Shown here: positions 9,405-19,383 of the stretch, piece after piece
Position numbering within the stretch: position 1 is the stretch's first letter
Layout: each line of letters starts with the position of its first letter
NCBI RefSeq assembly: GCF_018310695.1
Contig: NZ_JAGXCY010000012.1
Location: 62,001 to 126,000 of the forward strand
Length of the DNA stretch: 64,000 nucleotides
Direction of reading: 5' to 3'
DNA from: Paenibacillus sp. Marseille-Q4541
GTDB taxonomy: Bacteria; Bacillota; Bacilli; Paenibacillales; Paenibacillaceae
The notes under the pieces: model-generated
What the model was told of the DNA's origin: nothing
Seen by the model: the letters and a program-made list of their open reading frames with translations, nothing else
The model's database searches: none
Translations under genes and position numbers: made by a program

Positions 9405-12086
9405 TTATGGAGCGGTATTACCTTGAGGATTGGATCCTGCTGGAGGAGTCGTTGTTCCTTCCGCAGGAGGTGTTGGCGTCTCGCCGGCAGGAGGAACTGT
9501 TTCCTCAGGAGGTGTCGTTTCACCTTCACCACCGGTGCCACCACTTTCACCGCCACCTGGTGGCTCGGTTTCACCACCGCCATTTTCATTTCCTCCATTG
9601 TTGCCACTTTCATTACCGTTCCCATTGCCGTTTCCATTACCCTCACCGGATCCGTTACCGTTTCCGTTGTTTCCACCGTTCTCATTCCCACTACCGTTCT
9701 CATTACCGTTTCCGGTATTTCCACCGTTCTCATTACCGTTACCATTCTCACCAGAATTTTCACCGTTATCACCTGGATTCGTTTCTGGCTGTTCCGGCTC
9801 TTCCGGTACCACTTCTTCCGCTTCAATGAACAAGGTTACGGTATTCGATGGTGCAGAATCCTCTCCATTGTCCGGATTAATGGCTGTGACATAGTATTCA
9901 TATGTGAGTCCCGGTAAAGCTCCGGTATCTGTTGCACTTGTTGCTGAAATCCCATCTTGAATCCGTGTAAACGATCCTTCTGAAGATTCCTTGCGGTAGA
10001 CACGGTACTGGACTCCATCTGTCGAAGATCCTTTCCAGCTAAGTGATACCGCTTTTTGACCGATATCGTAAGAAGCACTTAGGCCACTTACAGATACATC
10101 AATTTTCGGTTCTTCCACCGGAGGCGGTTCTGGAGTATCTGGAATTTCATTCTTAGGAGTGAAGAACTCTTTACGTTCCACACCTTCCAATGCTTTTTCC
10201 ATCACTGTTTTGAAGAACGTCGCGGCAAGTCTACTACTGTTCTTCAGCAAGTGCTGCGCATCGGGATTATCGTATCCCATCCATACCGCTGCAGTATATT
10301 CCGGCGTATAACCGACGAACCATACATCACGGTTCGCACTATTTCCCTGTATACCACTTTGCGTCGTTCCTGTTTTACCTGCTACTGGACGACTCAGTTT
10401 GGCACTTGTGCCTGTACCGCTGTTAACAACTTCTTGCATCATGTTGGTCATTTGATAAGCTGTTTCTTCACTCATCACTTGTTCTTTCTTATCTTTGTGT
10501 TGATAGATCGTCTTGCCATCACTATCTACAATTTCTTTAATGGTATAACCTTCTTGGTACTGACCACGATTAGCAAATGCACTAAAGGCTTCTGCCATTT
10601 CCAGCGTATTCGTTCCCTTGTTTAGACCACCAAGTGCCATCGAAAGGTTACGATCTTCATCCGTCATGGTAATACCCAGTTTTTTAGCAAAATCAAATCC
10701 TGTCCCTACACCAATCTCGTTAAGGAGCCAAACGGCAGGAATATTTTCTGATTTTGTAATGGCATCCGCCATACCAATCGTGCTTGAGTATCCGTGCAAG
10801 TTCCGTGGACAATAGTCACCAAAACATTGCTGTGCGTTACTCAAACTTGAATTTTTAGTAAACTTACCTGTCTCTAGTGCAGGTGCATAAGAAGCAATCG
10901 GTTTAAATGCCGATCCCGGCTGACGATAACTGCTTGTCGCTCGGTTGAAGCCTTGGCGCTGATAATCACGTCCACCTTGGAGAGCCACGATACTTCCGGT
11001 CTCATGATCCATAATTACCATGGAACCCTGTACTTTTTGATCGTCAGGACTGTCCTCGAATAGATCATCATTTTTGAATGCCTGCTCCATCGCGTCCTGT
11101 GCTTGCGTATTCATCGTTGTATAAATTTTATATCCACCAATGTTAAGATCATCTGTTGTCTTACCCGTTACGCGCTCTGCTTCTTTCAATACGTAGTCAA
11201 CGTAAGCCAGATACTTCTGTTCTTTCTCTGGTCTTTCATACGCATAATCGACTTGTTTCGCTTCTTCCATCTCTGCCTTCGTGATATATCCTTGATCATA
11301 CATTAGATCAAGAACGACACCACGGCGCTCTTTGGAATCATTCGGATTCCCTGACGGATTGTAAGCAGAAGGACCTTTGGGAATCGCAGCTAGTGTGGCA
11401 ATTTCCCATAGTTCGAGATCATTCAGATCATCTTTACCGAAATACCACTGGGAAGCTGCTTTGATTCCATATTCCTGATACCCGAACCACACTCGGTTCA
11501 AATACATAGTAAGGATTTCATCTTTGGTATAGTTTCGCTCGATCGCTAGTGCAATCGAAACTTCTGTTGCTTTTCGGAAAAAAGTTTTATCCCGAGTCAA
11601 AAATACGTTTTTGGCTAGCTGCTGGGAAATTGTACTTCCGCCTTCTACCAATGAACGAGCCATAATATCTTTTACCGCTGCCCGGCCAATGGACCACAGA
11701 TCGACACCTTTATGTTCATAAAAACGACGGTCCTCTGTAGCAACAAAAGCATCCTTTACAATCTGAGGAATTTCTTCCTCTTCTAGTGGCTCCCAGTTTT
11801 CTATGGAGAGTTCGCTGATTTCGTTACCTTCTCGGTCATACACCTTAGATGTTTCATTCACGGTCATCTTGTCTAGATTCGCTGACAAAATGCGTTCTCC
11901 ACTAACCATGATAAATAGATATCCTGCAAGTGCGACGAAAATCGCAAAAGCGGCTGTAAAAAATAAAGTCCAACCTACACGTTTACCTGTAATTTTTTTC
12001 TTCTTAGGTCCGGGCTTCTTATCGCTTGATTTCTTTTTATTCTTGTTGTTGCGATTACTAGACCTGGACAGTGTATCGTTTGACAT
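9405..12086 (-). CDS. Class A penicillin-binding protein (PBP1A type)
   Basis: 893 residues. A basic cytoplasmic tail (SNRNNKNKKKSSDKKPGPKKKK) precedes one membrane helix near 35-58. The GT51 glycosyltransferase carries EDRRFYEHKGVD and GGSTISQQLAKN. The transpeptidase shows SSYRQPGSAFKP (active-site SxxK: SAFK), SEN and KTGTT. An FN3-like domain follows (about 690-775), then about 115 residues almost entirely Asn, Gly, Glu, Pro and Thr. It polymerises and cross-links peptidoglycan outside the membrane. The repeat tail is probably a disordered wall-spanning region and explains the long antisense reading frames at 9.2-9.9 kb. Confidence 0.95.
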   Translation of the reverse strand: MSNDTLSRSSNRNNKNKKKSSDKKPGPKKKKITGKRVGWTLFFTAAFAIFVALAGYLFIMVSGERILSANLDKMTVNETSKVYDREGNEISELSIENWEPLEEEEIPQIVKDAFVATEDRRFYEHKGVDLWSIGRAAVKDIMARSLVEGGSTISQQLAKNVFLTRDKTFFRKATEVSIALAIERNYTKDEILTMYLNRVWFGYQEYGIKAASQWYFGKDDLNDLELWEIATLAAIPKGPSAYNPSGNPNDSKERRGVVLDLMYDQGYITKAEMEEAKQVDYAYERPEKEQKYLAYVDYVLKEAERVTGKTTDDLNIGGYKIYTTMNTQAQDAMEQAFKNDDLFEDSPDDQKVQGSMVIMDHETGSIVALQGGRDYQRQGFNRATSSYRQPGSAFKPIASYAPALETGKFTKNSSLSNAQQCFGDYCPRNLHGYSSTIGMADAITKSENIPAVWLLNEIGVGTGFDFAKKLGITMTDEDRNLSMALGGLNKGTNTLEMAEAFSAFANRGQYQEGYTIKEIVDSDGKTIYQHKDKKEQVMSEETAYQMTNMMQEVVNSGTGTSAKLSRPVAGKTGTTQSGIQGNSANRDVWFVGYTPEYTAAVWMGYDNPDAQHLLKNSSRLAATFFKTVMEKALEGVERKEFFTPKNEIPDTPEPPPVEEPKIDVSVSGLSASYDIGQKAVSLSWKGSSTDGVQYRVYRKESSEGSFTRIQDGISATSATDTGALPGLTYEYYVTAINPDNGEDSAPSNTVTLFIEAEEVVPEEPEQPETNPGDNGENSGENGNGNENGGNTGNGNENGSGNENGGNNGNGNGSGEGNGNGNGNGNESGNNGGNENGGGETEPPGGGESGGTGGEGETTPPEETVPPAGETPTPPAEGTTTPPAGSNPQGNTAP

Positions 12087-12183
12087 GATACCTCCTGACT
12101 CCCTTTCGGCATAGCATTTATCATGCTACCTTATGTCTTTTTCTTAAGTATTTGTAGAAACATGGCAAAATTTACGTGAGAAG

Positions 12184-12212
12184 TAAAAGAACAACCTTTA
12201 CAGGTTGCTCCG
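12184..12212 (-). terminator. Terminator after hfq
   Basis: Minus strand AGCAACCT-GTAA-AGGTTGTT followed by CTTTTAC: a short stem with a modest T-tract, between hfq and the penicillin-binding protein gene. Confidence 0.6.
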
Positions 12213-12263
12213 CCAAATTTCTATACTTATTAACGAACTTCATATTAAGAAAGTTTCATTCTT

Positions 12264-12503
12264 TTATTCTTCGCTGTTCCCATTTTGCATTAGTGAGATG
12301 TTACGCTGCGGCGTAAAAGTGGATATGGCATGCTTGTAGATCATTTGTTGGCGTCCGTCACTATCGACAACAATAGTATAGTTATCAAATGCCTTTACCG
12401 TACCCCGAATTTGAAAACCGTTGACTAGAAATATAGTTGCTGGAATATTTTCTTTCCGCATTTGATTCAAGAACGTATCCTGGATGTTGATGGACTTGGT
12501 CAT
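12264..12503 (-). CDS. hfq: Hfq RNA chaperone
   Basis: 79 residues from the ATG at 12503, where GGGGG lies 8 nt upstream; the frame can be read further only from a TTG inside that RBS. Sm1 motif ([20 protein letters not shown]) and Sm2 core YKHAIST are present, as in Bacillus Hfq, and the C-terminal tail is short. It forms a hexamer binding small RNAs and A-rich RNA. It is the last gene of the mutS-mutL-methyltransferase-miaA-hfq series. Confidence 0.96.
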   Translation of the reverse strand: MTKSINIQDTFLNQMRKENIPATIFLVNGFQIRGTVKAFDNYTIVVDSDGRQQMIYKHAISTFTPQRNISLMQNGNSEE

Positions 12504-12549
12504 TAGCCGTACCCCCAATAATTCAATTAGATTGTTTTGAAGAATATTG

Positions 12550-13509
12550 TTAATCCAAATTCAGCTTATCAGCTATTATATCACGTATCATAGCGAAACT
12601 CGTAGAAAAATTTGCTGTATCGGTCATATCTACCCAATGAATATCCTTCATGTGCCTAAACCAGGACAGCTGTCGTTTGGCGAAGCGACGCGTATCCCTC
12701 TTCAGTTCATCTACTGCAGTTTCTAGCGGAACACCACCTTGCAGATAAGAAGCGATCTCCTTGTAACCTAGGCCTTGCATAGAAATACAGCCAGGTACAA
12801 CCCCTCTATCAAGCAGGGAAGCAACTTCCTCTACTAAACCTTCTTCCATCATTTCATCAATACGGTCTTCAATACGGTTATATAGCATTTGTCTATCCAT
12901 TGTCAAACCTACGATAAATAGTTCATAGGGTGATTCCTTTTTCTGTGCTGCTAGCTGATCGGATTGTTTCATACCTGTCATATGATAAATCTCAAGGGCT
13001 CTTACCACTCGCCTTACATCGTTAGGGTGCAATCTTTGTGCACTGGCAGGGTCTATTTGCTGTAACTTTTCATGCAGCATTTCAGGACCATGAGCATCTG
13101 CATAATCAAACTGTTCCTTACGAAAAGCTTCATCTGACCCTACTTCTGAGAACTGAAAATCATAACATACCGACTCAACATAAAGCCCAGTTCCACCTAC
13201 GATAAAAGGAAGCTTTCCTCTGGCATGAATCTCCTTGATTAAATTACGGCAACTTTCTTGAAACTCAGCTACTGAATAAGGATAGTCCGGCTCGTGAATA
13301 TCGATAAGATGATGGGGAATTCCATCCATTTCCTCAGGTTTGATCTTAGCTGTTCCGATATCCATATGACGATAGACTTGCATGGAATCACCTGAAATGA
13401 TCTCAGCATTAAAATATTTAGCAAGTTCAATGCTCATTTTTGTCTTACCAACCGCTGTAGGACCTACAAGGACAAGCAGTTTGGGTTTATTGCTCTCTGT
13501 CAAGTTCAA
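12550..13509 (-). CDS. miaA: MiaA tRNA dimethylallyltransferase
   Basis: 319 residues. P-loop [11 protein letters not shown] (about 17-27), DSMQVYR, the DEP-type motif [17 protein letters not shown] and [11 protein letters not shown] are visible. The enzyme adds dimethylallyl to A37 of tRNAs that read U-starting codons. Its start overlaps the end of the methyltransferase gene by 23 nt, implying coupled translation. Confidence 0.96.
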   Translation of the reverse strand: MNLTESNKPKLLVLVGPTAVGKTKMSIELAKYFNAEIISGDSMQVYRHMDIGTAKIKPEEMDGIPHHLIDIHEPDYPYSVAEFQESCRNLIKEIHARGKLPFIVGGTGLYVESVCYDFQFSEVGSDEAFRKEQFDYADAHGPEMLHEKLQQIDPASAQRLHPNDVRRVVRALEIYHMTGMKQSDQLAAQKKESPYELFIVGLTMDRQMLYNRIEDRIDEMMEEGLVEEVASLLDRGVVPGCISMQGLGYKEIASYLQGGVPLETAVDELKRDTRRFAKRQLSWFRHMKDIHWVDMTDTANFSTSFAMIRDIIADKLNLD

Positions 13510-14272
13510 TCACTCCGTACACTATTTTCGACCTCGAACGATCAGGTTCACGAAACCCAAGTCTTGTAAATTCGTCGCTTCCGGCTTTTTCTTTCATTAC
13601 AATTCTTTTCCTTGCTACTCTTTTTGCTTCCACGATACTTTCTTCATGGAGTGCAGCGCTGTTGGCAAACGTTCGCAGAGGCTGAATTCCACTCGAATCA
13701 AGCATAGGTTCACGGAACATGGGATCAAAATAAATGACATCCACACTCTTATCTTCCATACCTTTAAGCAAACTTAAATGGTCACTATGTTTCAATTCGA
13801 TGGATCTCATCGCCTCATTAACCTCTGGCTTTTTTGTACGGTAATACTGCATTCCTTCCAGCAGTAACGTATAGAGCCCATGTGAACTTTCACATGCCAT
13901 CACGTGGCCACTTCTCCCAACGGCTACAGCAAAAACTAGTGCATCCGTACCAAGCCCTGCCGTACAATCGAGTACCGTATCACCCTCTTTGATCGCACCT
14001 GCCGCAAGCATAGGATCTCCTTCACCTCGAAGAATTCGCTTTGCTCTGACATAACCCATGCTCGGATGAAAAGAAAGCTCTGGCTCATTTTGTCTGCTTA
14101 GCCTAGCACCTTCTGTTACGACGACAACAATTTCATCATCCTTGTACTCTTTTGCGAGCCGGGCAAGGGAAGTTTTATTTCTTGGGACATATAAAGATCC
14201 AGTGGCTTCAGCCAGTTGCATCGCCCGTTTCACTAGATCTCCGTTTTTCGTTTCCCCTGTTGTAATTAGCAT
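13487..14272 (-). CDS. RsmJ-like SAM methyltransferase
   Basis: 261 residues. The SAM-binding loop reads VLDCTAGLGTDALVFA and the catalytic-type motif YFDPMFREP matches the RsmJ/UPF0341 fold (16S rRNA guanine-N2 methyltransferase). The N-terminal part (TKNGDLVKRAMQLAEATGSLYVPR) is the extension common in Bacilli. RNA substrate in this lineage is inferred, not shown. It lies between mutL and miaA. Confidence 0.8.
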   Translation of the reverse strand: MLITTGETKNGDLVKRAMQLAEATGSLYVPRNKTSLARLAKEYKDDEIVVVVTEGARLSRQNEPELSFHPSMGYVRAKRILRGEGDPMLAAGAIKEGDTVLDCTAGLGTDALVFAVAVGRSGHVMACESSHGLYTLLLEGMQYYRTKKPEVNEAMRSIELKHSDHLSLLKGMEDKSVDVIYFDPMFREPMLDSSGIQPLRTFANSAALHEESIVEAKRVARKRIVMKEKAGSDEFTRLGFREPDRSRSKIVYGVIELDREQ

Positions 14273-14358
14273 GATTTCTCCGTTTCTACTTCATTTTTAC
14301 ATTAAAGCAAATAATTTAATAACTCATTAAAACCATAGATTGGCATTATGATATTAAT

Positions 14359-16422
14359 TTACATGACTCTCTTAAACATTTTTTCCAAATCATACGTAGA
14401 AAATGATACCACAATAGGTCTTCCATGCGGACATGTATACGGCTGCTTACACTCTGCGAGTCTTTCAAGCAGAACAGCGGCCTCTTTTTCGGTTAACTTC
14501 TGATTAGCTTTAATCGAAGCTTTACACGAACACATGATGGAAGAGGCTTCTCGCAATTTGGACAGATCAATCGTTCTTTCTGATAACACCCATTCTGCCA
14601 TCTCCAAAATAATTGATTCTTCACTTCCCTTTGGAAGCCAATACGGGTAGGAAGTAACACGGAATGTTTGTCCACCAAAATGCTCCAGATATACACCAGC
14701 TTTCTCAAACCAATGCAACTTTGTTTTCAGCTGATCCGTTTCGGACGGAGTAAACTCCAGAGTAATTGGAAGCAGCAGCTCCTGAGAAACTTCTACCGGA
14801 TTGCCAAATTGCTTGTAATAAAATTCGTAATTTATACGTTCATGTGCTGCATGCTGATCAATCAGATAAAGTCCGCTATCATTTTGGGCAATCAGATACG
14901 TTCCATGATGCTGACCGATTAGAGATAGCTCAGGAAATTGAGGAAGCTCTGCTCGCTCTTCAGAATGAGTATAAGGATTTATCATTTTATTATTTTTTGC
15001 TGCTGCACTATCACGATAGTAGTCCTTATAGGACCTGTTCAGTTGTGATTCCTTGATGAGCTGACGATCTGCTTTCGCATCTATAAAAGAAGTCTCCTGA
15101 TAAGAGACAATAGGAGGATTCTCTTTGCTACCTTCTGGCTGCGTGAAGTTATCGTCAATATCATCTTTAGGACTCAGAGAAACGGGATTATTTCCAGCAT
15201 TCTTCGGCTCATAGACCCGCTCCTCATTGGCAACCTGTTTCTTATGTTGACTAGTTGAAAGCTGCTGACGACTAGGCGGAGAACCAGTAGTGAAACGTTG
15301 TGACTCAGCATCATGAGGACGCTTTGCTTCCGTCATCTCCGCAAGCTTGCCTCTTGGAAAATGAAATTGTTCCTGAACTATTGATGTACTTCCCGGTTTA
15401 CCGATGGTTTGCTTCACTACCTGCGGAATCAGCACCTCTTGCCGTAAAGCAGCACGTACATGCTCCTCTACAAAAGCGTATAGCTCGGGTTCTTTACTAA
15501 AACGCACTTCCAGCTTAGCCGGATGTACGTTAACGTCAACCAGCGAAGGGTGCATCTCCAGCTCAAATACAGCAAGAGGAAAACGATTTATAGGCAAAAG
15601 TGTATGATAGGCTTTGAGCAACGCTTGATTCAGTCCATAGTTTCGAATATATCTTCCGTTAATGATCGTCGATATCCCGTTACGGTTTGCTCTTGTGAAA
15701 TCAGGTCTACTCACGAATCCACTAATTTTATAATCCAGATTTTCTCCGTTTACGGGAAGCATCGTTTTGGCTGCAGATGTACCATAGATGGCAGCAATTA
15801 CTTGAACAAGATCACCATTTCCAATCGTTTGCAAAAGCATGTTCCCGTTATGTCGAAGCGTAAATGCAATATCTGGATGCGATAATGCCATTCGGTACAG
15901 CACATCCGAAATATGACCAAGTTCCGTCTGGATCGTCTTCATATATTTTAGTCTGGCGGGTGTATTATAAAATAGCTCTTCCACTGTAAAATCTGTTCCC
16001 TGGGAGGCTGTTATATCTTCATGACGAATCAACTTTCCGCCTTCGATAACAATCTCTCTTCCGCGCCCATCATCCTTATTGGCACTGACGAGGCGAACTT
16101 TAGAAACGGCTGCAATACTCGGAAGTGCTTCCCCCCGAAACCCCAAACTTGTAATTTCAAACAGATCTCTGCCATTCTCAATTTTGCTCGTAGCGTGACG
16201 GTAAAAGGCGGTTTCCATATCCTCAGGATCTATTCCGCCACCGTTATCTGTGACCCGAATGGTTTGAAGTCCCCCTTCATACACAGAAACTTCGATTCGT
16301 GTGCTGCCTGCATCAATCGAGTTTTCCACAAGCTCCTTTACTACAGAAGCCGGCCTTTCTACAACCTCACCTGCAGCAATCTGGTTCGCAATATGTTCAT
16401 CCAGAACATGAATTTTAGCCAC
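14359..16422 (-). CDS. mutL: MutL mismatch-repair protein
   Basis: 687 residues. N-terminal GHKL ATPase: ELVENSIDAGSTRIEV, VTDNGGGI and GFRGEALPSIAAV. A poorly conserved Gln/Ser-rich linker follows (about 350-480), then a C-terminal domain with the nicking-endonuclease motif DQHAAHERINYE and the zinc-site pieces SCKASIKANQKL and CPHGRPI. It nicks the new strand after MutS recognition. It starts 36 nt after the mutS stop. Confidence 0.97.
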   Translation of the reverse strand: MAKIHVLDEHIANQIAAGEVVERPASVVKELVENSIDAGSTRIEVSVYEGGLQTIRVTDNGGGIDPEDMETAFYRHATSKIENGRDLFEITSLGFRGEALPSIAAVSKVRLVSANKDDGRGREIVIEGGKLIRHEDITASQGTDFTVEELFYNTPARLKYMKTIQTELGHISDVLYRMALSHPDIAFTLRHNGNMLLQTIGNGDLVQVIAAIYGTSAAKTMLPVNGENLDYKISGFVSRPDFTRANRNGISTIINGRYIRNYGLNQALLKAYHTLLPINRFPLAVFELEMHPSLVDVNVHPAKLEVRFSKEPELYAFVEEHVRAALRQEVLIPQVVKQTIGKPGSTSIVQEQFHFPRGKLAEMTEAKRPHDAESQRFTTGSPPSRQQLSTSQHKKQVANEERVYEPKNAGNNPVSLSPKDDIDDNFTQPEGSKENPPIVSYQETSFIDAKADRQLIKESQLNRSYKDYYRDSAAAKNNKMINPYTHSEERAELPQFPELSLIGQHHGTYLIAQNDSGLYLIDQHAAHERINYEFYYKQFGNPVEVSQELLLPITLEFTPSETDQLKTKLHWFEKAGVYLEHFGGQTFRVTSYPYWLPKGSEESIILEMAEWVLSERTIDLSKLREASSIMCSCKASIKANQKLTEKEAAVLLERLAECKQPYTCPHGRPIVVSFSTYDLEKMFKRVM

Positions 16423-16458
16423 CTTTTAACCCTCCCTTTACTCCTTACTTTATTACAA

Positions 16459-19278
16459 TTACAGATCGTTCACTTTCATTTTCAGTTCATTCACGAGTTG
16501 CATGGCTTGCAGTGGTGTCATATTCATCAGATCAGCCGTCTTTAGCTTCTTAATCATCTGTTTAAGCGCAGGATCTATCTCTGCCTGAGCTTCTTTTTTC
16601 TTAGGTCTAAGGTCTTCATCTTCAAAAATAGATAGCTGAACCACTTCTGAACCTTGGGTGCTCTCTTCAGCGATTTCAAAATTCTTTGACTCCATTACAT
16701 ATTCATCTGCTGGGAGTGCTCGAACATTGGACATAAAATTAGGTTGCTGACTATCCTTCACTTCAGCTCCTTGTTCTCTCCCTGCAGCAGACTCCAATTG
16801 AGCTGATGAAGCATAAGACTTGGCATCACTATGATCAACAGAATCAGGTAAAACCGCAGTTAACGTATTATCATGAAAATGTTTGTCCGAAACGTCAAGA
16901 GTCATCTGAATGAGACCATTCGCTCTTTCAATAATCGAACCAGGAAGACCCGCAAGCCTAGCTACATAAATACCATAGCTGCTGCTTGCCGCTCCTGGGA
17001 TTAGCTTGCGGAGAAATTGTACTTCATCTTCTCTCTCCTGTACTGCCATAGAATAGTTGCGAAGAGAAGCAAGACTTTCCTCTAGGTGAGACAGTTCATG
17101 AAAGTGTGTCGATACAAGCGCCTTGCAACCAATATGATCATGGACATACTCGATTACAGCCTGGGCGATAGCCATCCCTTCACTTGTTGACGTCCCCCGT
17201 CCCAGTTCATCAATAATGATTAGGCTCCTCGGTGTGGCTTTTTCCGTCATAATCTGAATGTCTGCCATTTCGACCATAAACGTACTTTGACCACCGATCA
17301 GATCATCACCCGCACCAATTCTTGTAAAGATCCGATCCATAATTGGCACTTCCGCTTGCTGAGCAGGCACAAAACAACCCATCTGAGCCAAAATGGTAAT
17401 CAGCGCAACCTGACGCATGTACGTACTTTTCCCAGCCATATTAGGCCCAGTAATAAGCAAAATCCGCGGATTTTCTTGTTCCATTACCGCATCGTTAGCC
17501 ATAAAAGATCCATCACGCATGACAGATTCCACAACAGGGTGTCTGCCCTGAACAATTTTCATATTAAACCCGTCTGTAATAAGCGGTTTTACAAAGCCCC
17601 GCTCTGCACTTACCGTAGCGAGGGATTGGTAGACATCAATTTCGGCAACCTGTTCTGCTAGACGTTGAAGTCTTTTAATTTCTCCTGCCAGCTTGTCGCG
17701 AAGCTCAGTGAATAGAGAGTATTCTAAACCTACCATCTTCTCTTCTGCTTCCAGAATCAGAGACTCTTTCTCTTTTAGCTCAGGAGTAATATAACGTTCA
17801 GCATTAGCCAATGTCTGTTTCCGTTCGTACCTTCCTTCTGGCAAGGAAGCAACGTTTGATTTCGTTACTTCTATATAATATCCGAACACTTTGTTGTATC
17901 CGATCTTCAAGGAGCGAATCCCTGTTGCTTCTCTCTCTCTGGCTTCTAGCTCTGCAATCCAGCGTTTCCCATTTACACTTGCGTACCTTAATTCATCGAG
18001 ATGCTCATGGTATCCTTCCCGAATCATTCCTCCGTCCCGTACGGATACGGGAGGCTCGTCCACAATCGCTTCCTCAATGAGTTCCTTCAAATCGGAACAA
18101 TGATCAAGTGAACTCGCTATATTTTGCAAGGTGACAGATGGAGAGTTCAAACAAAGTTCTGTTAACGCCGGTACCCGGGCAAGGGACACCTTCAGTGCAT
18201 TCATATCCCGCCCATTGGCATTACCAAAAGCAATTCGTCCTACCAGACGTTCCAGATCATAGATTTCTTTTAATTGCTCACGAATGTCTTCACGCAAAAT
18301 AAACTGATGATAAAGCTTGTCTACTGCTTCGAGACGTTCTTCAATTTTTTGTTTTTGCAAAAGCGGTTTATCAATCCACCGGCGAAGCATTCTCGCGCCC
18401 ATTGATGTTTCCGTCTTATCGATTAAGGACAGAAGTGAACCTTTCTTTGAACGATCCCTTACCGTTTCCACAAGTTCAAGATTTCTTCTTGTAAAAGGAT
18501 CAAGGATCATATAATTGTCAGGTTCATAAGTTGATACTTGCGTCAACTGGCCTAAAGAGCGCCTCTGCGTTTCATGCAGATAAGCAAATAAGGTTGCAAG
18601 ACAGTGTTTGCGCTCCTCACCAAGTCTAGCCCATACCGTTTCTCCAAACTGCTGAATGACGAGATCTGCTTTTACTTTTTCGTACTCCGTATAAGTAACA
18701 GGACGATTACCTGCCAAGAGCTCACTCTTTACTGTATGAAGAAGCGCAGCGTCCCCCAGCAACTCAGATGGTTCATAAATCCCGATCTCATCCTTTAGCC
18801 ATTTTTCCGAGTAAGGTGCAGACGTCAAATACAATTCTCCCGTCGAGAGATCACATGCTGCAATGGCAAGCATTCCACTGTTTTGAGTGAGACACACCAT
18901 ATAGTTATTCGATTTATCACCGAGTGTCTTGCCTTCCATAACAGTTCCCGGTGTGATGACACGCACTATATCCCTGCGAACCATCCCTTTGGTTGTTGCC
19001 GCATCTTCCATTTGCTCGCAGATCGCAACCTTATATCCTTTTTCGATCAAACGCTGAATATAGTTATCAGCAGAGTGATAGGGTACTCCGCACATCGGAA
19101 TTCGTTCGCCGCCTCCGCCTTCCCGGCCGGTTAGTGTAATTTCTAGTTCTTTTGCGGCAAGCGTTGCATCTTCAAAAAACATTTCATAAAAATCACCCAA
19201 ACGGAAAAAAAGAAACGCATCTTTCGCTTGTTCTTTTACTTTGAGATATTGTTCAATCATCGGCGTATATTGGGCCAT
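16459..19278 (-). CDS. mutS: MutS mismatch-recognition ATPase
   Basis: 939 residues, slightly longer than Bacillus MutS because of a variable insert near 810-890. The mismatch-binding Phe-x-Glu motif is in FFRLGDFYEMFFEDA (about 25-39). Walker A is GPNMAGKSTYMRQ, Walker B IIDELGRGTSTSEG, and STHFHELS follows. The extreme C-terminus (KLKTADLMNMTPLQAMQLVNELK) resembles the tetramerisation / sliding-clamp region. First gene of the mutSL operon. Confidence 0.97.
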   Translation of the reverse strand: MAQYTPMIEQYLKVKEQAKDAFLFFRLGDFYEMFFEDATLAAKELEITLTGREGGGGERIPMCGVPYHSADNYIQRLIEKGYKVAICEQMEDAATTKGMVRRDIVRVITPGTVMEGKTLGDKSNNYMVCLTQNSGMLAIAACDLSTGELYLTSAPYSEKWLKDEIGIYEPSELLGDAALLHTVKSELLAGNRPVTYTEYEKVKADLVIQQFGETVWARLGEERKHCLATLFAYLHETQRRSLGQLTQVSTYEPDNYMILDPFTRRNLELVETVRDRSKKGSLLSLIDKTETSMGARMLRRWIDKPLLQKQKIEERLEAVDKLYHQFILREDIREQLKEIYDLERLVGRIAFGNANGRDMNALKVSLARVPALTELCLNSPSVTLQNIASSLDHCSDLKELIEEAIVDEPPVSVRDGGMIREGYHEHLDELRYASVNGKRWIAELEAREREATGIRSLKIGYNKVFGYYIEVTKSNVASLPEGRYERKQTLANAERYITPELKEKESLILEAEEKMVGLEYSLFTELRDKLAGEIKRLQRLAEQVAEIDVYQSLATVSAERGFVKPLITDGFNMKIVQGRHPVVESVMRDGSFMANDAVMEQENPRILLITGPNMAGKSTYMRQVALITILAQMGCFVPAQQAEVPIMDRIFTRIGAGDDLIGGQSTFMVEMADIQIMTEKATPRSLIIIDELGRGTSTSEGMAIAQAVIEYVHDHIGCKALVSTHFHELSHLEESLASLRNYSMAVQEREDEVQFLRKLIPGAASSSYGIYVARLAGLPGSIIERANGLIQMTLDVSDKHFHDNTLTAVLPDSVDHSDAKSYASSAQLESAAGREQGAEVKDSQQPNFMSNVRALPADEYVMESKNFEIAEESTQGSEVVQLSIFEDEDLRPKKKEAQAEIDPALKQMIKKLKTADLMNMTPLQAMQLVNELKMKVNDL

Positions 19279-19383
19279 GATATTTATCCACTCCTGCTAC
19301 ACGTTTTAAAGCTTCCATATCTTCGGTTTCAGATACTGCTTTCTATCGTTCAGATCTCTATTATAACAAAAAGACTATTCATG

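Noticed and set aside
9189-9917. Long plus-strand frames opposite the penicillin-binding protein tail
   Set aside because: They are complements of the Asn/Gly/Pro-rich repeat tail, have His/Arg- or Ser/Pro-rich nonsense composition and no RBS.
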